DNA of 64,000 bases from Pedobacter sp. BS3 (GTDB lineage Bacteria > Bacteroidota > Bacteroidia > Sphingobacteriales > Sphingobacteriaceae), in contig NZ_VTRT01000001.1 in the NCBI RefSeq assembly GCF_008274585.1, positions 620,001 to 684,000 of the forward strand. Reading direction: 5' to 3'. The notes below the pieces were generated by a model. That model saw nothing but the letters and a program-made list of their open reading frames with translations, was not told where the DNA came from and made no database searches. Of this stretch, positions 1 to 7,520 are shown piece by piece. The first letter of the stretch is position 1. Every line of letters begins with the position of its first letter. The translations under genes were made by a program, and so were the position numbers.

Positions 1-1651
1 GGAAAGGTATCTCGGAATTATCGGGTGTGTTGGGTTTGATATATACTTTGAAGGGGCCGATGGATTTAGTTTCCAGCAGGCCTATGGCCGGCAGGGTTTG
101 TATGGCATTTAATATGCTGACGTACCCGTTTGTTGTGCTCAATTTAACAGTTACATTAGTTGCTGCGGTTAAAAAATTCTTCAGATCCAGGTAAAGCAGC
201 ACGGTATCGCCGGCAGGCAGCGTACCGCTACCATCATCGGTTACCGTAAGTTTTTGGTAGCGTATGGAGGGCGGCGATTTGGTTAAAGCCCGGTAAACAT
301 TTAAGCGGCCTTTACCCAGCATGCCTACATAAGCAGGATTTATATTATCGATATTATCGGATGTGATGCGCAACTGTTCGCCAACCTGCTGCATGGTGAG
401 TTCCGGGCGGTAGCTTTTTACCAGGGCTGCAGCGCTTGAAACCATCGGCGTTGCCATAGATGTACCCGATTTCTCACCATATTTACCATTATATATGGTG
501 CTGGTAATACCTGTTCCGGGCGCTGCTATAGAAACGTAAGCACCATAATTTGAAGATCCGCTTTTTTTATCGTTGCCGTTAACATTGGCAACTGCCAGCA
601 CGCCGCTATAGCCGGCCGGGTAGTCGGGCTCAGAAGTATTACTGTTTCCGGCGGCTGCTATAACCAGGCAGCCTTTATCTATGGCATAATTTACAATATC
701 CTGCCCAAACTGGCTGAAGGAACCACCCCATGAGCAGTTGATAATTTGTGCACCGTGGTCGGCTGCATATTTTACACCCTCAAAGCCGGTATAGATAGAG
801 GAGGCATCGTTATCCGCACCGGTTTTAACGATCATCAGTTTGGCGTTGAAGGCAATACTGGCTACACCGGTATGGTTATCGGAAACGGCCGAAGCAATGC
901 CGCTGACATGTACGCCATGGTCAGTGCTGTCACTTTTTACGTTCGGATCGTTATCCGGAGTCCAGTTGTTGCCGGATGCACCTACAAAGTCCCATCCGTA
1001 ATAATTGTCGATGTAGCCGTCGCCATCGTCGTCAATGCCATTAACGGGATCGGCCGTATTAATGTAAATGTTGGCAGCCAGGTCGGGGTGCGTGGTTTCA
1101 GAACCCGAATCGACAATGGCGATAATTATTCCCGAGGCATTGCGGGTAATGTCCCATGCCTGTGGCGCAGAAACCTGGCTCAACCAGGTTTGCAGTCCAT
1201 ACGACGTATCGTTGGGTGTATAGCTGGTGTGATAAATGTAGCTGGGTTCGGCATATTCAACCCGGGCATCTTGTAACAATTCATTAATGGCTGTTTGCAG
1301 TTTACTGCTATCCGCAATGTGTATGCTGTAAATGCGACTTAACCCAACCGGGTCAGCCTCTTTTAGTACAGTATTACCTCTCTTTAGGGATGAGGAAGTC
1401 GGCTTACCAAATTTTTTTTCAATAGCCAGTACATTAGTACTTTGCAGCTTTATAACAGGTTGCGCTTCTGCTGATGTTTGATCTTTACCTGTTGCCTGCT
1501 GACTTTGCTTAAACTTAACGATGATGACGCCGGGAAGGTAATTTTTCGCCTTAACGCCGGGCGGCAGCGCAAATGTGCGTAATGCAGGTTTAGGTTGTGC
1601 GTATGTAAACAGCACACTTAATAAAATGCCCGGAAGCAGCAGTTTCTTCAT
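1..1651 (-). CDS. S8 subtilisin-like serine protease, secreted (C-terminus beyond window)
   Basis: The minus-strand frame is open from the ATG at 1651 to the window edge, giving 550 visible residues. It starts with a signal peptide (about residues 1-19, ending in TYAQ) followed by an inhibitor-like propeptide (about 35-150). The subtilase domain carries the full triad: Asp181 in IVDSGS, His245 in HGVHVSG and Ser398 in SGTSMATP, with the oxyanion Asn in AAAGNSN. His is in a slightly unusual context (HGVH rather than HGTH). After the catalytic domain comes a beta-rich region (about 430-550) that runs off the window. A T9SS sorting tail would be expected further on but cannot be seen. It probably hydrolyses proteins outside the cell or at the surface. 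It lies downstream of the sigma/FecR pair on the same strand, but 349 bp away, so co-transcription is uncertain. Confidence 0.93.
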   Translation of the reverse strand, partial: MKKLLLPGILLSVLFTYAQPKPALRTFALPPGVKAKNYLPGVIIVKFKQSQQATGKDQTSAEAQPVIKLQSTNVLAIEKKFGKPTSSSLKRGNTVLKEADPVGLSRIYSIHIADSSKLQTAINELLQDARVEYAEPSYIYHTSYTPNDTSYGLQTWLSQVSAPQAWDITRNASGIIIAIVDSGSETTHPDLAANIYINTADPVNGIDDDGDGYIDNYYGWDFVGASGNNWTPDNDPNVKSDSTDHGVHVSGIASAVSDNHTGVASIAFNAKLMIVKTGADNDASSIYTGFEGVKYAADHGAQIINCSWGGSFSQFGQDIVNYAIDKGCLVIAAAGNSNTSEPDYPAGYSGVLAVANVNGNDKKSGSSNYGAYVSIAAPGTGITSTIYNGKYGEKSGTSMATPMVSSAAALVKSYRPELTMQQVGEQLRITSDNIDNINPAYVGMLGKGRLNVYRALTKSPPSIRYQKLTVTDDGSGTLPAGDTVLLYLDLKNFLTAATNVTVKLSTTNGYVSILNAIQTLPAIGLLETKSIGPFKVYIKPNTPDNSEIPF

Positions 1652-2000
1652 TAAGCTCAAATTGTATCAAAACTAAAGAAACTTTTAATTAATTAAAGCG
1701 GGGGAAATGTTAAAATGAATGGCACAAGCAAAACCTGAAAATAAAATAGTGATTTGCAACAGCCCGTTTCAGAAATAAAATACTATTGTTAAGTCAAAAG
1801 CCAAAAGCCAAAAGCCAAAACCCCGCAGGGCTCATTGAAGCCTCAGAAAGCAATAAGTGCACATCAATAATTAAAAACGGATAACACGTTTAAAATCAGA
1901 ATATCAAAAATGTACTAATCAGACAATTTATAATTGACTTAATATTAGATAAGTGCCTGCATGAGGATTTCGGGATCATTGTGCTGTACCGTTCATAAAA
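1652..2000. other. Intergenic region upstream of subtilase, with a 7-bp tandem repeat
   Basis: No gene is visible. At 1795-1820 there are about 3.7 copies of the heptamer CAAAAGC. The rest is AT-rich and must hold the promoter of the subtilase gene, but I see no clear TAnnTTTG box. Confidence 0.6.
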
Positions 2001-3053
2001 TCATTGATCGTTTTCTCTGCCTGGTAGGGGGATTTTTTTATGGTTGTCTGCCTGACAGCCATTGCCGGTTATGATCACTGCTTTTCCATCTGTTCTGAGT
2101 GTTGCATTAATGCTGATACATACCTTGCGTAAGAAGGTCACTACATCGTCGTCCGGCGTTTTCTTACCGTAAAACGTGCAGTTGTCTAAACGGCCTTCCA
2201 CGTAGATGGGCATATTGTATTCCCGCTGCATATCGGTAATGATGTCAGTTACAGGGGTTCCGTTATAAGTATATATACCGCTTCTGCGATCCAGCAGTTC
2301 AGCGGCATTGGGGTAATTCTCTTTGCGCAGAGTAACACTGCTTCGGTCAAATACCGCCCGCTGTTTGGGCGTCAGCTCCACTGCAGCTTCCTGTTGCAGT
2401 TCGCTGTTTACCAATACTTTCCCCGTAAGGAGTGTTACGGTGGCCTGTGTCATTTCAGGATAGGATTGTATGTTAAAGCCGGCGCCGAGCACATAGGTGC
2501 GTATGCTGCCTGCATGTACAATAAAGGGATGTGCGACATCCCTGGTTACCTCGAAAAAGGCTTCGCCGCTTAATGCTACTTCACGTTTGCCGCCGTAAAA
2601 GCGTTCAGGATACTTCAGCGTACTGCCGGGGCTGAGCCATATTGTTGAGCCATCTTCCAGGTGCAGGATTTTATGCTGCCCTTTCAGTGCGGCGGTTTGC
2701 AGCATCTCGGCAGGGCTGATGATATTAGCCAGCTCATTACGGTACAGGTACATGCATACGATCAGCAGCACAGCCACAACGCCCGATACATAGCGCAATG
2801 CCGCGATAATAAGCGGCCTGCGGGTTTTACGCAGGAACCGTCGTGCAGCGGCATGCTCGTCGAACTGTTTTAGCTGGTTGGTAAGCTGGTCGATATTGTG
2901 TTGCTGCATCAACTCCCAATACAGTTGCCGGTTATCTTCGCTCCGGGCTACCCATGCGTCCAGCTCCGCACGTTCGGCGTTGGTAAGTTCATTTTTACGC
3001 ATACGTCCGATGAGGTACGCTATACGCAGTCCGTGGTCAATGTTGTCGCTCAT
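2001..3053 (-). CDS. FecR family anti-sigma factor
   Basis: A 350-residue inner-membrane anti-sigma regulator. The N-terminal cytoplasmic part (about 1-80) binds the sigma factor, a single membrane segment lies near residues 88-106, and the periplasmic part has the FecR domain (about 120-220, with LEDGSTIWLSPGS and GEAFFEV signatures) followed by a C-terminal DUF4974-like domain (about 265-335). It lies 177 bp downstream of an ECF sigma gene on the same strand, the usual pairing. What is odd is the context: the SusC-type receptor that normally follows such a pair is absent, and the next gene downstream is a subtilase. Its receptor may be encoded elsewhere. Family assignment is firm; target genes are unknown. 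Confidence 0.93.
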   Translation of the reverse strand: MSDNIDHGLRIAYLIGRMRKNELTNAERAELDAWVARSEDNRQLYWELMQQHNIDQLTNQLKQFDEHAAARRFLRKTRRPLIIAALRYVSGVVAVLLIVCMYLYRNELANIISPAEMLQTAALKGQHKILHLEDGSTIWLSPGSTLKYPERFYGGKREVALSGEAFFEVTRDVAHPFIVHAGSIRTYVLGAGFNIQSYPEMTQATVTLLTGKVLVNSELQQEAAVELTPKQRAVFDRSSVTLRKENYPNAAELLDRRSGIYTYNGTPVTDIITDMQREYNMPIYVEGRLDNCTFYGKKTPDDDVVTFLRKVCISINATLRTDGKAVIITGNGCQADNHKKIPLPGRENDQ

Positions 3054-3230
3054 GGAGTATGCCTTTTATAGTGTATACCACAACAAAAGCGAAAAGTACT
3101 AAAGGGGATGAAAAAAAGTTTACATAAAAAAACAGCGCCCGTTTATCAGAATGCTGCCTATTATGGAGTAATGTGTTTTACTCCAATACCACGGGGTCGG
3201 AAAGAAATACCAAGCCGGAAGAATATTTTG

Positions 3231-3836
3231 TTAATGCCGCAACAGGTCGAACAGGGAAAGAGAGGCCAACAGCAATACAAACTGATACTGGTCAGGAGGC
3301 AGTTTATGTTTCAGTAAGGACAGTCCCCGCATTTTCTGGTTTTTAACCGTTTGCACCGATAATCCCATCTTATCGGCAATTTCCTGGTTGCTCATGTTTT
3401 CCAGGTAGCTCATGCTGATGATCTTGCTGCATTGTGGCGGCAGGTTCTTGATAGCCACGTAAATTTCGCGGGCTATTTCTACGCGTATCAGTTCGCTCAG
3501 GTAGTTGTCCTGCACTTCGCCCTGCTCCTGGCAGAACGCGGTATTGCGCTCGTTGGCGTGGGTGGATGTTTTCAGGAAATTGAGTGCTGCATTTTTAGTG
3601 GCCCGGTACAGAAAAGACTTGAGGTGCTGCTCATTCTCAAATTGCTCCTGCTTTTGCCACAGGCGCATAAAGAGGTTCTCTACGATGTCTTCGGCATCCT
3701 GCTGGCTGCTGACCAGCTTGTAGGCGAACAGGCAGAGGGCATTATAATAACACAGGTAAACCTGGCTGTAGGCATGCCTGTCCCCACGGTTCAATGCTTC
3801 CAGATCTAATTCTTTGTGCGGGAGTCCCTTTTCCAT
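3231..3836 (-). CDS. ECF RNA polymerase sigma factor (FecI-like)
   Basis: A 201-residue extracytoplasmic-function sigma-70 factor. Sigma region 2 spans about residues 20-90 (AEDIVENLFMRLW is the core-binding/-10 recognition segment) and region 4 about 130-182 (LPPQCSKIISMSYLENMS, then a helix-turn-helix with NQEIADKMGLSVQTVKNQ). It ends in a hydrophobic tail, as the second sigma factor in this window does. It is followed on the same strand by the FecR gene, so the pair forms a cell-surface signalling module: FecR holds the sigma factor until an outer-membrane receptor is occupied. Start is the ATG at 3836. The regulon is not evident from the neighbourhood. Confidence 0.93.
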   Translation of the reverse strand: MEKGLPHKELDLEALNRGDRHAYSQVYLCYYNALCLFAYKLVSSQQDAEDIVENLFMRLWQKQEQFENEQHLKSFLYRATKNAALNFLKTSTHANERNTAFCQEQGEVQDNYLSELIRVEIAREIYVAIKNLPPQCSKIISMSYLENMSNQEIADKMGLSVQTVKNQKMRGLSLLKHKLPPDQYQFVLLLASLSLFDLLRH

Positions 3837-4184
3837 TAACAGCTATGCTATACTTGGTATATAGCCATAAGCTATAAAAGTAGATATTATTTGTTTTAAA
3901 TCAAACTATTTAGGGTAATGCTATTTAGTATCTTTATTTTTAAACGGTTAGTGACTCCATGGCCTGAATATCGGACGATGAAAAGCGGCAAAGTTCTTTT
4001 AGCGGGGCGGCTGATGAATCCCATACATACATTAACGGACTATTTCCGTTCGCTGGTTTCAAAAAAATAAATCACCTGGAAAGTGGGCTTTTAGATTCGC
4101 GAAGCACTAAACATTTTTTCTGGCCCGCTTTTGGCTTGTAGCTGATATATCTGTTTATCTTAAAACATTAATTAAAAAAGAGTC
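3837..4184. other. Intergenic region between divergent sigma and NTF2-like genes
   Basis: It contains no convincing ORF, tRNA or repeat copy. It must hold the divergent promoters of the sigma gene (minus) and the NTF2-like gene (plus). A short imperfect palindrome built on TATAGC and GCTATA lies at about 3843-3877, next to the sigma start, and could be a regulatory site; this is weak. Confidence 0.4.
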
Positions 4185-4559
4185 ATGGAAAATCAAATTC
4201 TTCAACTGGAAAAGAAGTATTGGAAGGGAATGCAGGACGGTGATTTTGAAACGGTAAAAAGCCTGAGCCACTTCCCATGCATTGTAGCCGGAAAAAATGG
4301 GGTAAGAAGTGTGGACGAAGCCACTTTCAAAATGATGTTTGATTCGGGAAAGGACAGGCAGTTGAATGTCCTGAATATTTCTGACACGCAAATGCAGAAG
4401 ATCAATGAGGACAGCGCTGTTATTGCTTACCTTATTGAGTTGGAATACAATGTACAGGGAAAAAAGTCATCTGGTAAATGTGCCTGTACTTCAACCTGGG
4501 TAAAGGAAAATGGGAAATGGGTTTGTGCCCTGCATACAGAAACTGACCTACAAAAATAA
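4185..4559 (+). CDS. NTF2-like/SnoaL-like (DUF4440-type) protein
   Basis: A 124-residue cytoplasmic protein with no signal peptide. The pattern is that of the small cone-shaped NTF2-like fold: an N-terminal helix with the conserved LEKKYWKGMQDGDFETVKSL start, a strand pair in the middle, and C-terminal strands with STWVKENGKWVCALHTET, typical of DUF4440/nuclear transport factor 2 family proteins. Members of this superfamily are enzymes (isomerases, cyclases, hydratases) or simple ligand-binding proteins, so no reaction can be named. It is monocistronic, reads towards a bidirectional terminator, and has no functional link to its neighbours. Confidence 0.8.
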   Translation: MENQILQLEKKYWKGMQDGDFETVKSLSHFPCIVAGKNGVRSVDEATFKMMFDSGKDRQLNVLNISDTQMQKINEDSAVIAYLIELEYNVQGKKSSGKCACTSTWVKENGKWVCALHTETDLQK

Positions 4560-4662
4560 GCCACCTGGAAAGGCGGCTTCAGACCTTATGTGTGCAGAGA
4601 CTGACGCCGTTAAATTTAAATCTGTAATATTTTTCCTGAAAAACCTTTAAAAGGTATAAAAC

Positions 4663-4691
4663 AAAAAAACCACTCTGCTTGAGTGGTTTTT
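4663..4691. terminator. Bidirectional rho-independent terminator
   Basis: A perfect 7-bp stem (ACCACTC/GAGTGGT, 4669-4675 with 4681-4687, loop TGCTT) is extended by an A-tract on the left and a T-tract on the right. It therefore terminates both the NTF2-like gene (plus) and the tRNA-Asp/GIY-YIG transcript (minus). Confidence 0.85.
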
Positions 4692-4713
4692 GCTTCCCCT
4701 TCAGGGGTAAAAG

Positions 4714-4787
4714 CGGTCCGGACGGGACTCGAACCCGCGACCCCATGCGTGACAGGCATGTATTCTAACCAGCTGAACTACCGGACC
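4714..4787 (-). tRNA. tRNA-Asp (anticodon GTC)
   Basis: Read on the minus strand this forms a complete cloverleaf of 74 nt. The acceptor stem is GGTCCGG with CCGGACC, the D arm starts GTTCAGC, the anticodon stem CATGC/GCATG encloses the loop CTGTCAC with anticodon GTC, and the T arm has the loop TTCGAGT. The discriminator base is G, as expected for tRNA-Asp. The 3' CCA is not encoded. A terminator follows directly. A second, rearranged copy of its 5' half lies 255 bp upstream on the same strand. Confidence 0.97.
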
Positions 4788-4804
4788 AGTTTTGTATCAA
4801 TCTA

Positions 4805-5035
4805 TTATAGAAAGAACGATTTCTTTGTTTGTTTTTTGAGAAATAGCTCTCGCTTTTGAGCTTCACTTCTCGTTTCAAACTCCTCGAAATAAGCAACCTT
4901 CCAGGGAATCTTTTTTGAAGTATATTTAGATAAGCCCTGATTATGAAACAACAATCGCTTTTCTAAATCTTCAGTATATCCAATATAAAAAGAACTATCC
5001 TGTTCGCTCTGCAATATGTATGTTTTATATTTCAT
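4805..5035 (-). CDS. Small GIY-YIG nuclease family protein
   Basis: A 76-residue single-domain GIY-YIG (URI/UvrC-like) protein. The diagnostic elements are YILQSEQDSSFYIGYT (the GIY-YIG strands, here YIL and YIGY), the Arg in EDLEKRLLFHN, and a Glu-containing helix (EEFETRSEAQKRE) that supplies the metal-binding Glu. It ends with a Lys-rich tail. Family members cut DNA using one divalent metal ion; these short stand-alone forms are common in Bacteroidota and mostly uncharacterised. The ATG is only 6 bp after a fragment of the tRNA-Asp 5' half, and the intact tRNA-Asp starts 17 bp after its stop, so the gene lies between direct repeats of a tRNA. This suggests a small mobile or homing-like unit, but that is an inference. 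Confidence 0.88.
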   Translation of the reverse strand: MKYKTYILQSEQDSSFYIGYTEDLEKRLLFHNQGLSKYTSKKIPWKVAYFEEFETRSEAQKRELFLKKQTKKSFFL

Positions 5036-5041
5036 ACTTCT

Positions 5042-5104
5042 TGCGTGACAGGCATCCCCTCCCGAGTTATTCGGGATCGGGGTAACCAGCTGAACTACCA
5101 GACC
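5042..5104 (-). pseudogene. Rearranged partial tRNA-Asp (5' half) with inserted hairpin
   Basis: Read on the minus strand, 5104-5083 matches the first 22 nt of the neighbouring tRNA-Asp with one difference, and 5055-5042 matches 14 nt covering the anticodon loop including GTC. Between them the 6 nt GAATAC of the intact tRNA are replaced by a 27-nt hairpin (5056-5082; stem TCCCGA/TCGGGA plus CCCC/GGGG with a bulge). The T arm and 3' acceptor strand are missing, so it cannot form a tRNA. It directly precedes the GIY-YIG start codon and may form part of that mRNA's leader. Confidence 0.85.
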
Positions 5105-5198
5105 TTCCCGTTTGGGTTTGCAAATATAGCGTCTTTCTTTAGTTTTTCAATGAAAAAATAAAAAATCTTAAAACTGCTGTTCTCTAAACCGTAATCAG

Positions 5199-6272
5199 CT
5201 AAATAACAGCACCTTCCTTCATTTTTTCTGCGTTTTCGGCAAACTGAAGGGCATCAATAATTTCCTGAATATCGCCATCCATAATAGCAGGCAGGTTGTA
5301 TAAGGTCAGGCCGATGCGGTGTTCAGTGACCCGCCCCTGCGGGTAATTATATGTTCTGATCTTTGCCGAACGGTCGCCCGTTGAAACCATCGTTTTACGT
5401 TTAGCGGCAATATCGCCGTTATGTTTTTGCAGTTCCAGGTCATAGAGCTTATTGCGAAGCATCTCCATGGCCAGCTCCCGGTTAGCCAGCTGCGAGCGTT
5501 CCACCTGGCACACTACCACAATTCCGGTGGGCTTATGCGTCAGCTGAACTTTGGTTTCCACCTTGTTCACATTCTGTCCACCGGCACCACCCGACCGCGA
5601 TGTCTGCATCTCAATATCCGCGGGATTCAGTTCCACATCCACCTCCTCGGCTTCCGGCAAAACCGCTACCGATGCCGCCGACGTATGCACCCGTCCCTGC
5701 GTTTCCGTATCAGGAACACGCTGTACCCGGTGCACGCCAGATTCATATTTCAGCGTGCCGTACACATCCTCTCCCGAAACCTTCAAAATCACCTCTTTAT
5801 AGCCGCCAGCCGTGCCTTCCGTAACATCCATCACCTCCACTTTCCAGCCCTTGGTTTCAAAGTAACGGGTGTACATCCGGTACAGGTCGCCGGCAAACAA
5901 AGCCGCTTCATCACCGCCGGTTCCACCGCGAATTTCAACAATAGCGTTTTTGCTGTCCTGCGGATCTTTTGGTATCAGCATCAGCCTGATCTGCTCTTCC
6001 ATCGCCTCTTTTTTGTGCTGCAGCTCATCCAGGTCAAGCTTGGCCATTTCCCGCAGTTCCTCATCCTTCTCGGTAGAAAGCATGCGCTTATTGGTCTCAA
6101 TATTGCTGATCACATTGCGGTAAACACGGTACTCATCCACAATTTTGCCAAGATCCTTATATTCCTTGTTCAGCCGGGCAAACCGCTTCATATCGCTCAT
6201 CGTGCCCGGATCGCTCAGTTCGCGTTCAACCTCTTCCCACCGGTTTTTAATAGCTTCTAATTTATCTAACAT
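5199..6272 (-). CDS. prfA: Peptide chain release factor 1
   Basis: A 357-residue class I release factor that recognises UAA and UAG in the ribosomal A site and triggers hydrolysis of peptidyl-tRNA. The N-terminal domain is helical (about 1-100), domain 2 carries the codon-reading tripeptide PDT at 187-189 (the RF1-type PxT, which separates it from RF2 with SPF), and the catalytic GGQ is at 231-233 in [14 protein letters not shown]. Length is standard. The start is the ATG at 6272, giving the usual [16 protein letters not shown] opening. It is a housekeeping gene, transcribed in the same direction as the tRNA-Asp/GIY-YIG unit that follows 95 bp downstream. Confidence 0.98.
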   Translation of the reverse strand: MLDKLEAIKNRWEEVERELSDPGTMSDMKRFARLNKEYKDLGKIVDEYRVYRNVISNIETNKRMLSTEKDEELREMAKLDLDELQHKKEAMEEQIRLMLIPKDPQDSKNAIVEIRGGTGGDEAALFAGDLYRMYTRYFETKGWKVEVMDVTEGTAGGYKEVILKVSGEDVYGTLKYESGVHRVQRVPDTETQGRVHTSAASVAVLPEAEEVDVELNPADIEMQTSRSGGAGGQNVNKVETKVQLTHKPTGIVVVCQVERSQLANRELAMEMLRNKLYDLELQKHNGDIAAKRKTMVSTGDRSAKIRTYNYPQGRVTEHRIGLTLYNLPAIMDGDIQEIIDALQFAENAEKMKEGAVI

Positions 6273-6440
6273 CGTATTTTTTGAAAAGCAGGTGCACTAC
6301 CCCGGTTCAGCCATAGTCCCGCTTTCCGTTGCAATACCGCATTACATGCGGCATTTACACTTCAATCGGGTTTAGCTTACAACTGCCAGTGCAATAAATA
6401 AAGGATGCAAAAATACGGTATTTTGGCCTAACTTTTTAAT

Positions 6441-6562
6441 GCTTCTTTTTACGTAACTTTCACGCAAAGCCCGCAAAGGGATTACGCAGAGTTCGCAAAG
6501 AAAGCTTGATATTTTTAGCGTGTTATACTTGGCACTCTTGGCGTGGGATTTTTTCTCACGTA
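6441..6562 (-). repeat. Interspersed intergenic repeat of the 'LRALRE' type
   Basis: The gap between prfA and the next gene (6273-6600) contains a stretch with alternating GCGT/CGCAAAG words (CACGCAAAGCCCGCAAAGG, GTTCGCAAAG, GGCGTGGG). Read on the minus strand it gives a spurious peptide with ELCVIPLRALRES, typical of a repeat widespread in Bacteroidota intergenic DNA. It is bounded by inverted TCACG/CGTGA-like words. No second copy is present here, so the assignment rests on recognition of the word pattern. Confidence 0.55.
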
Positions 6563-6600
6563 TAGGCTGCAAACAACTACCAAACAATCCCAGCAATATA

Positions 6601-7422
6601 TCAGCGTGATTTATCTTCAGCCGGATAAACATACACTGTACTATCCGTTAGAAATACCCGGATTTTACTGCCTTCGGCAACCTGCTTAACATCCTTTACA
6701 GGTAATTTCTCGCTGCTGCTTTCATAAGTCTGGGTATTCATGCTCTTCCACACATTTCCGTACCGGTACATTAACCAATCATATTTTACCTGCAAATCCG
6801 TCAGGTTGTCTGTTAAAACGGTTTTGATATAAGCGCCAAAACGGTCGAACAGCAGAACACCCTGCCGGGCATCGTGCAGGTACACATACTGGTCGTTGGC
6901 AAGGAGGATATCCGGTGAGATATTGATACCGGTTTGCTGGTAAATATTTCCCGAGCGCTGGTCATCGTTAAAATCGTTGGTTAGCTTATGCAGCTCACGG
7001 TTATTCTGATCGTAGATCCAGTAACCATTATTGTTGGCCGTAGCAGCAAGCGTAACCTGTTTGTTAATATCCTTCCTGAAATTATAGCGGGCAATTTCGC
7101 TCAGGGTATTGTTAAGTACCACCAATTGCTGCAATCCGCTATAAAATAGGGTGATCCGCATCGGGTCGGTAACATCAAGTGAAGTAATTTCGCCAAAGCT
7201 TTTATTGCTGTATCGCCATAGCAATTTACCCGAAGGGCTATATTTTAACAATTCACCTTTTGCGGTTACCAGGTAAACCTGATCCAGGTTATCGGCTGCA
7301 ACGTGCACAGCCGGCACATCTATATGAACCGGATACGGAGCAGCTTGTGCAAAAGCCTGCAAGCAGGCCCACGTACCGGCCAGGAACAGAAACCATACAC
7401 ATAAGTGCTTACCCGTTATCAT
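6601..7422 (-). CDS. Exported protein of unknown function, propeller-like
   Basis: A 273-residue protein with a signal peptide (about 1-26, hydrophobic VWFLFLAGTWACLQAFAQA). The mature part consists of short beta-rich repeats of the kind found in NHL/PQQ-like propellers: DNLDQVYLVTAKGELLKYSP-like segments, then VTDPMRITLFYSG and LLFDRFGAYIKTV. At 273 residues it would make about six blades. It has no catalytic motif I recognise. It is divergent from the GH3 gene, with a 98-bp shared control region. The protein probably sits in the periplasm or is surface-anchored. Function unknown; similar proteins are hypothetical in related genomes as far as I know. Confidence 0.7.
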   Translation of the reverse strand: MITGKHLCVWFLFLAGTWACLQAFAQAAPYPVHIDVPAVHVAADNLDQVYLVTAKGELLKYSPSGKLLWRYSNKSFGEITSLDVTDPMRITLFYSGLQQLVVLNNTLSEIARYNFRKDINKQVTLAATANNNGYWIYDQNNRELHKLTNDFNDDQRSGNIYQQTGINISPDILLANDQYVYLHDARQGVLLFDRFGAYIKTVLTDNLTDLQVKYDWLMYRYGNVWKSMNTQTYESSSEKLPVKDVKQVAEGSKIRVFLTDSTVYVYPAEDKSR

Positions 7423-7482
7423 ATAGTATAATTTGACAACTTTTTAAAAGTTGTCAAATTTAGTATCAAATTTAGTATTAAC

Positions 7483-7511
7483 TGTGATTACAGCCGAAAA
7501 AAGTATCTTTG
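7483..7511 (+). promoter_or_regulatory. Bacteroidota-type promoter for the GH3 gene
   Basis: A perfect -7 box TATCTTTG (consensus TAnnTTTG) lies at 7504-7511. The expected -33 position holds only a weak TGTG (7483). The box ends 9 bp before the ATG at 7521, so the transcript leader would be only a few nucleotides. Confidence 0.55.
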
Positions 7512-7520
7512 CGTTTGACT

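Noticed and set aside
746-1276. Plus-strand ORF of 176 codons
   Set aside because: It is antisense to the subtilase coding frame, which has all catalytic motifs; composition is that of a mirror frame.
1795-1820. Tandem heptamers considered as a CRISPR or phase-variation tract
   Set aside because: The units are 7 bp without spacers and not inside a coding frame or a recognisable promoter box.
5421-6260. Plus-strand ORF of 279 codons
   Set aside because: It is fully antisense to prfA, which is certain; no family features.
6372-6632. Minus-strand ORF of 86 codons
   Set aside because: It is a translation of an intergenic repeat (LRALRES-type peptide) and overlaps the end of the gene at 6601.
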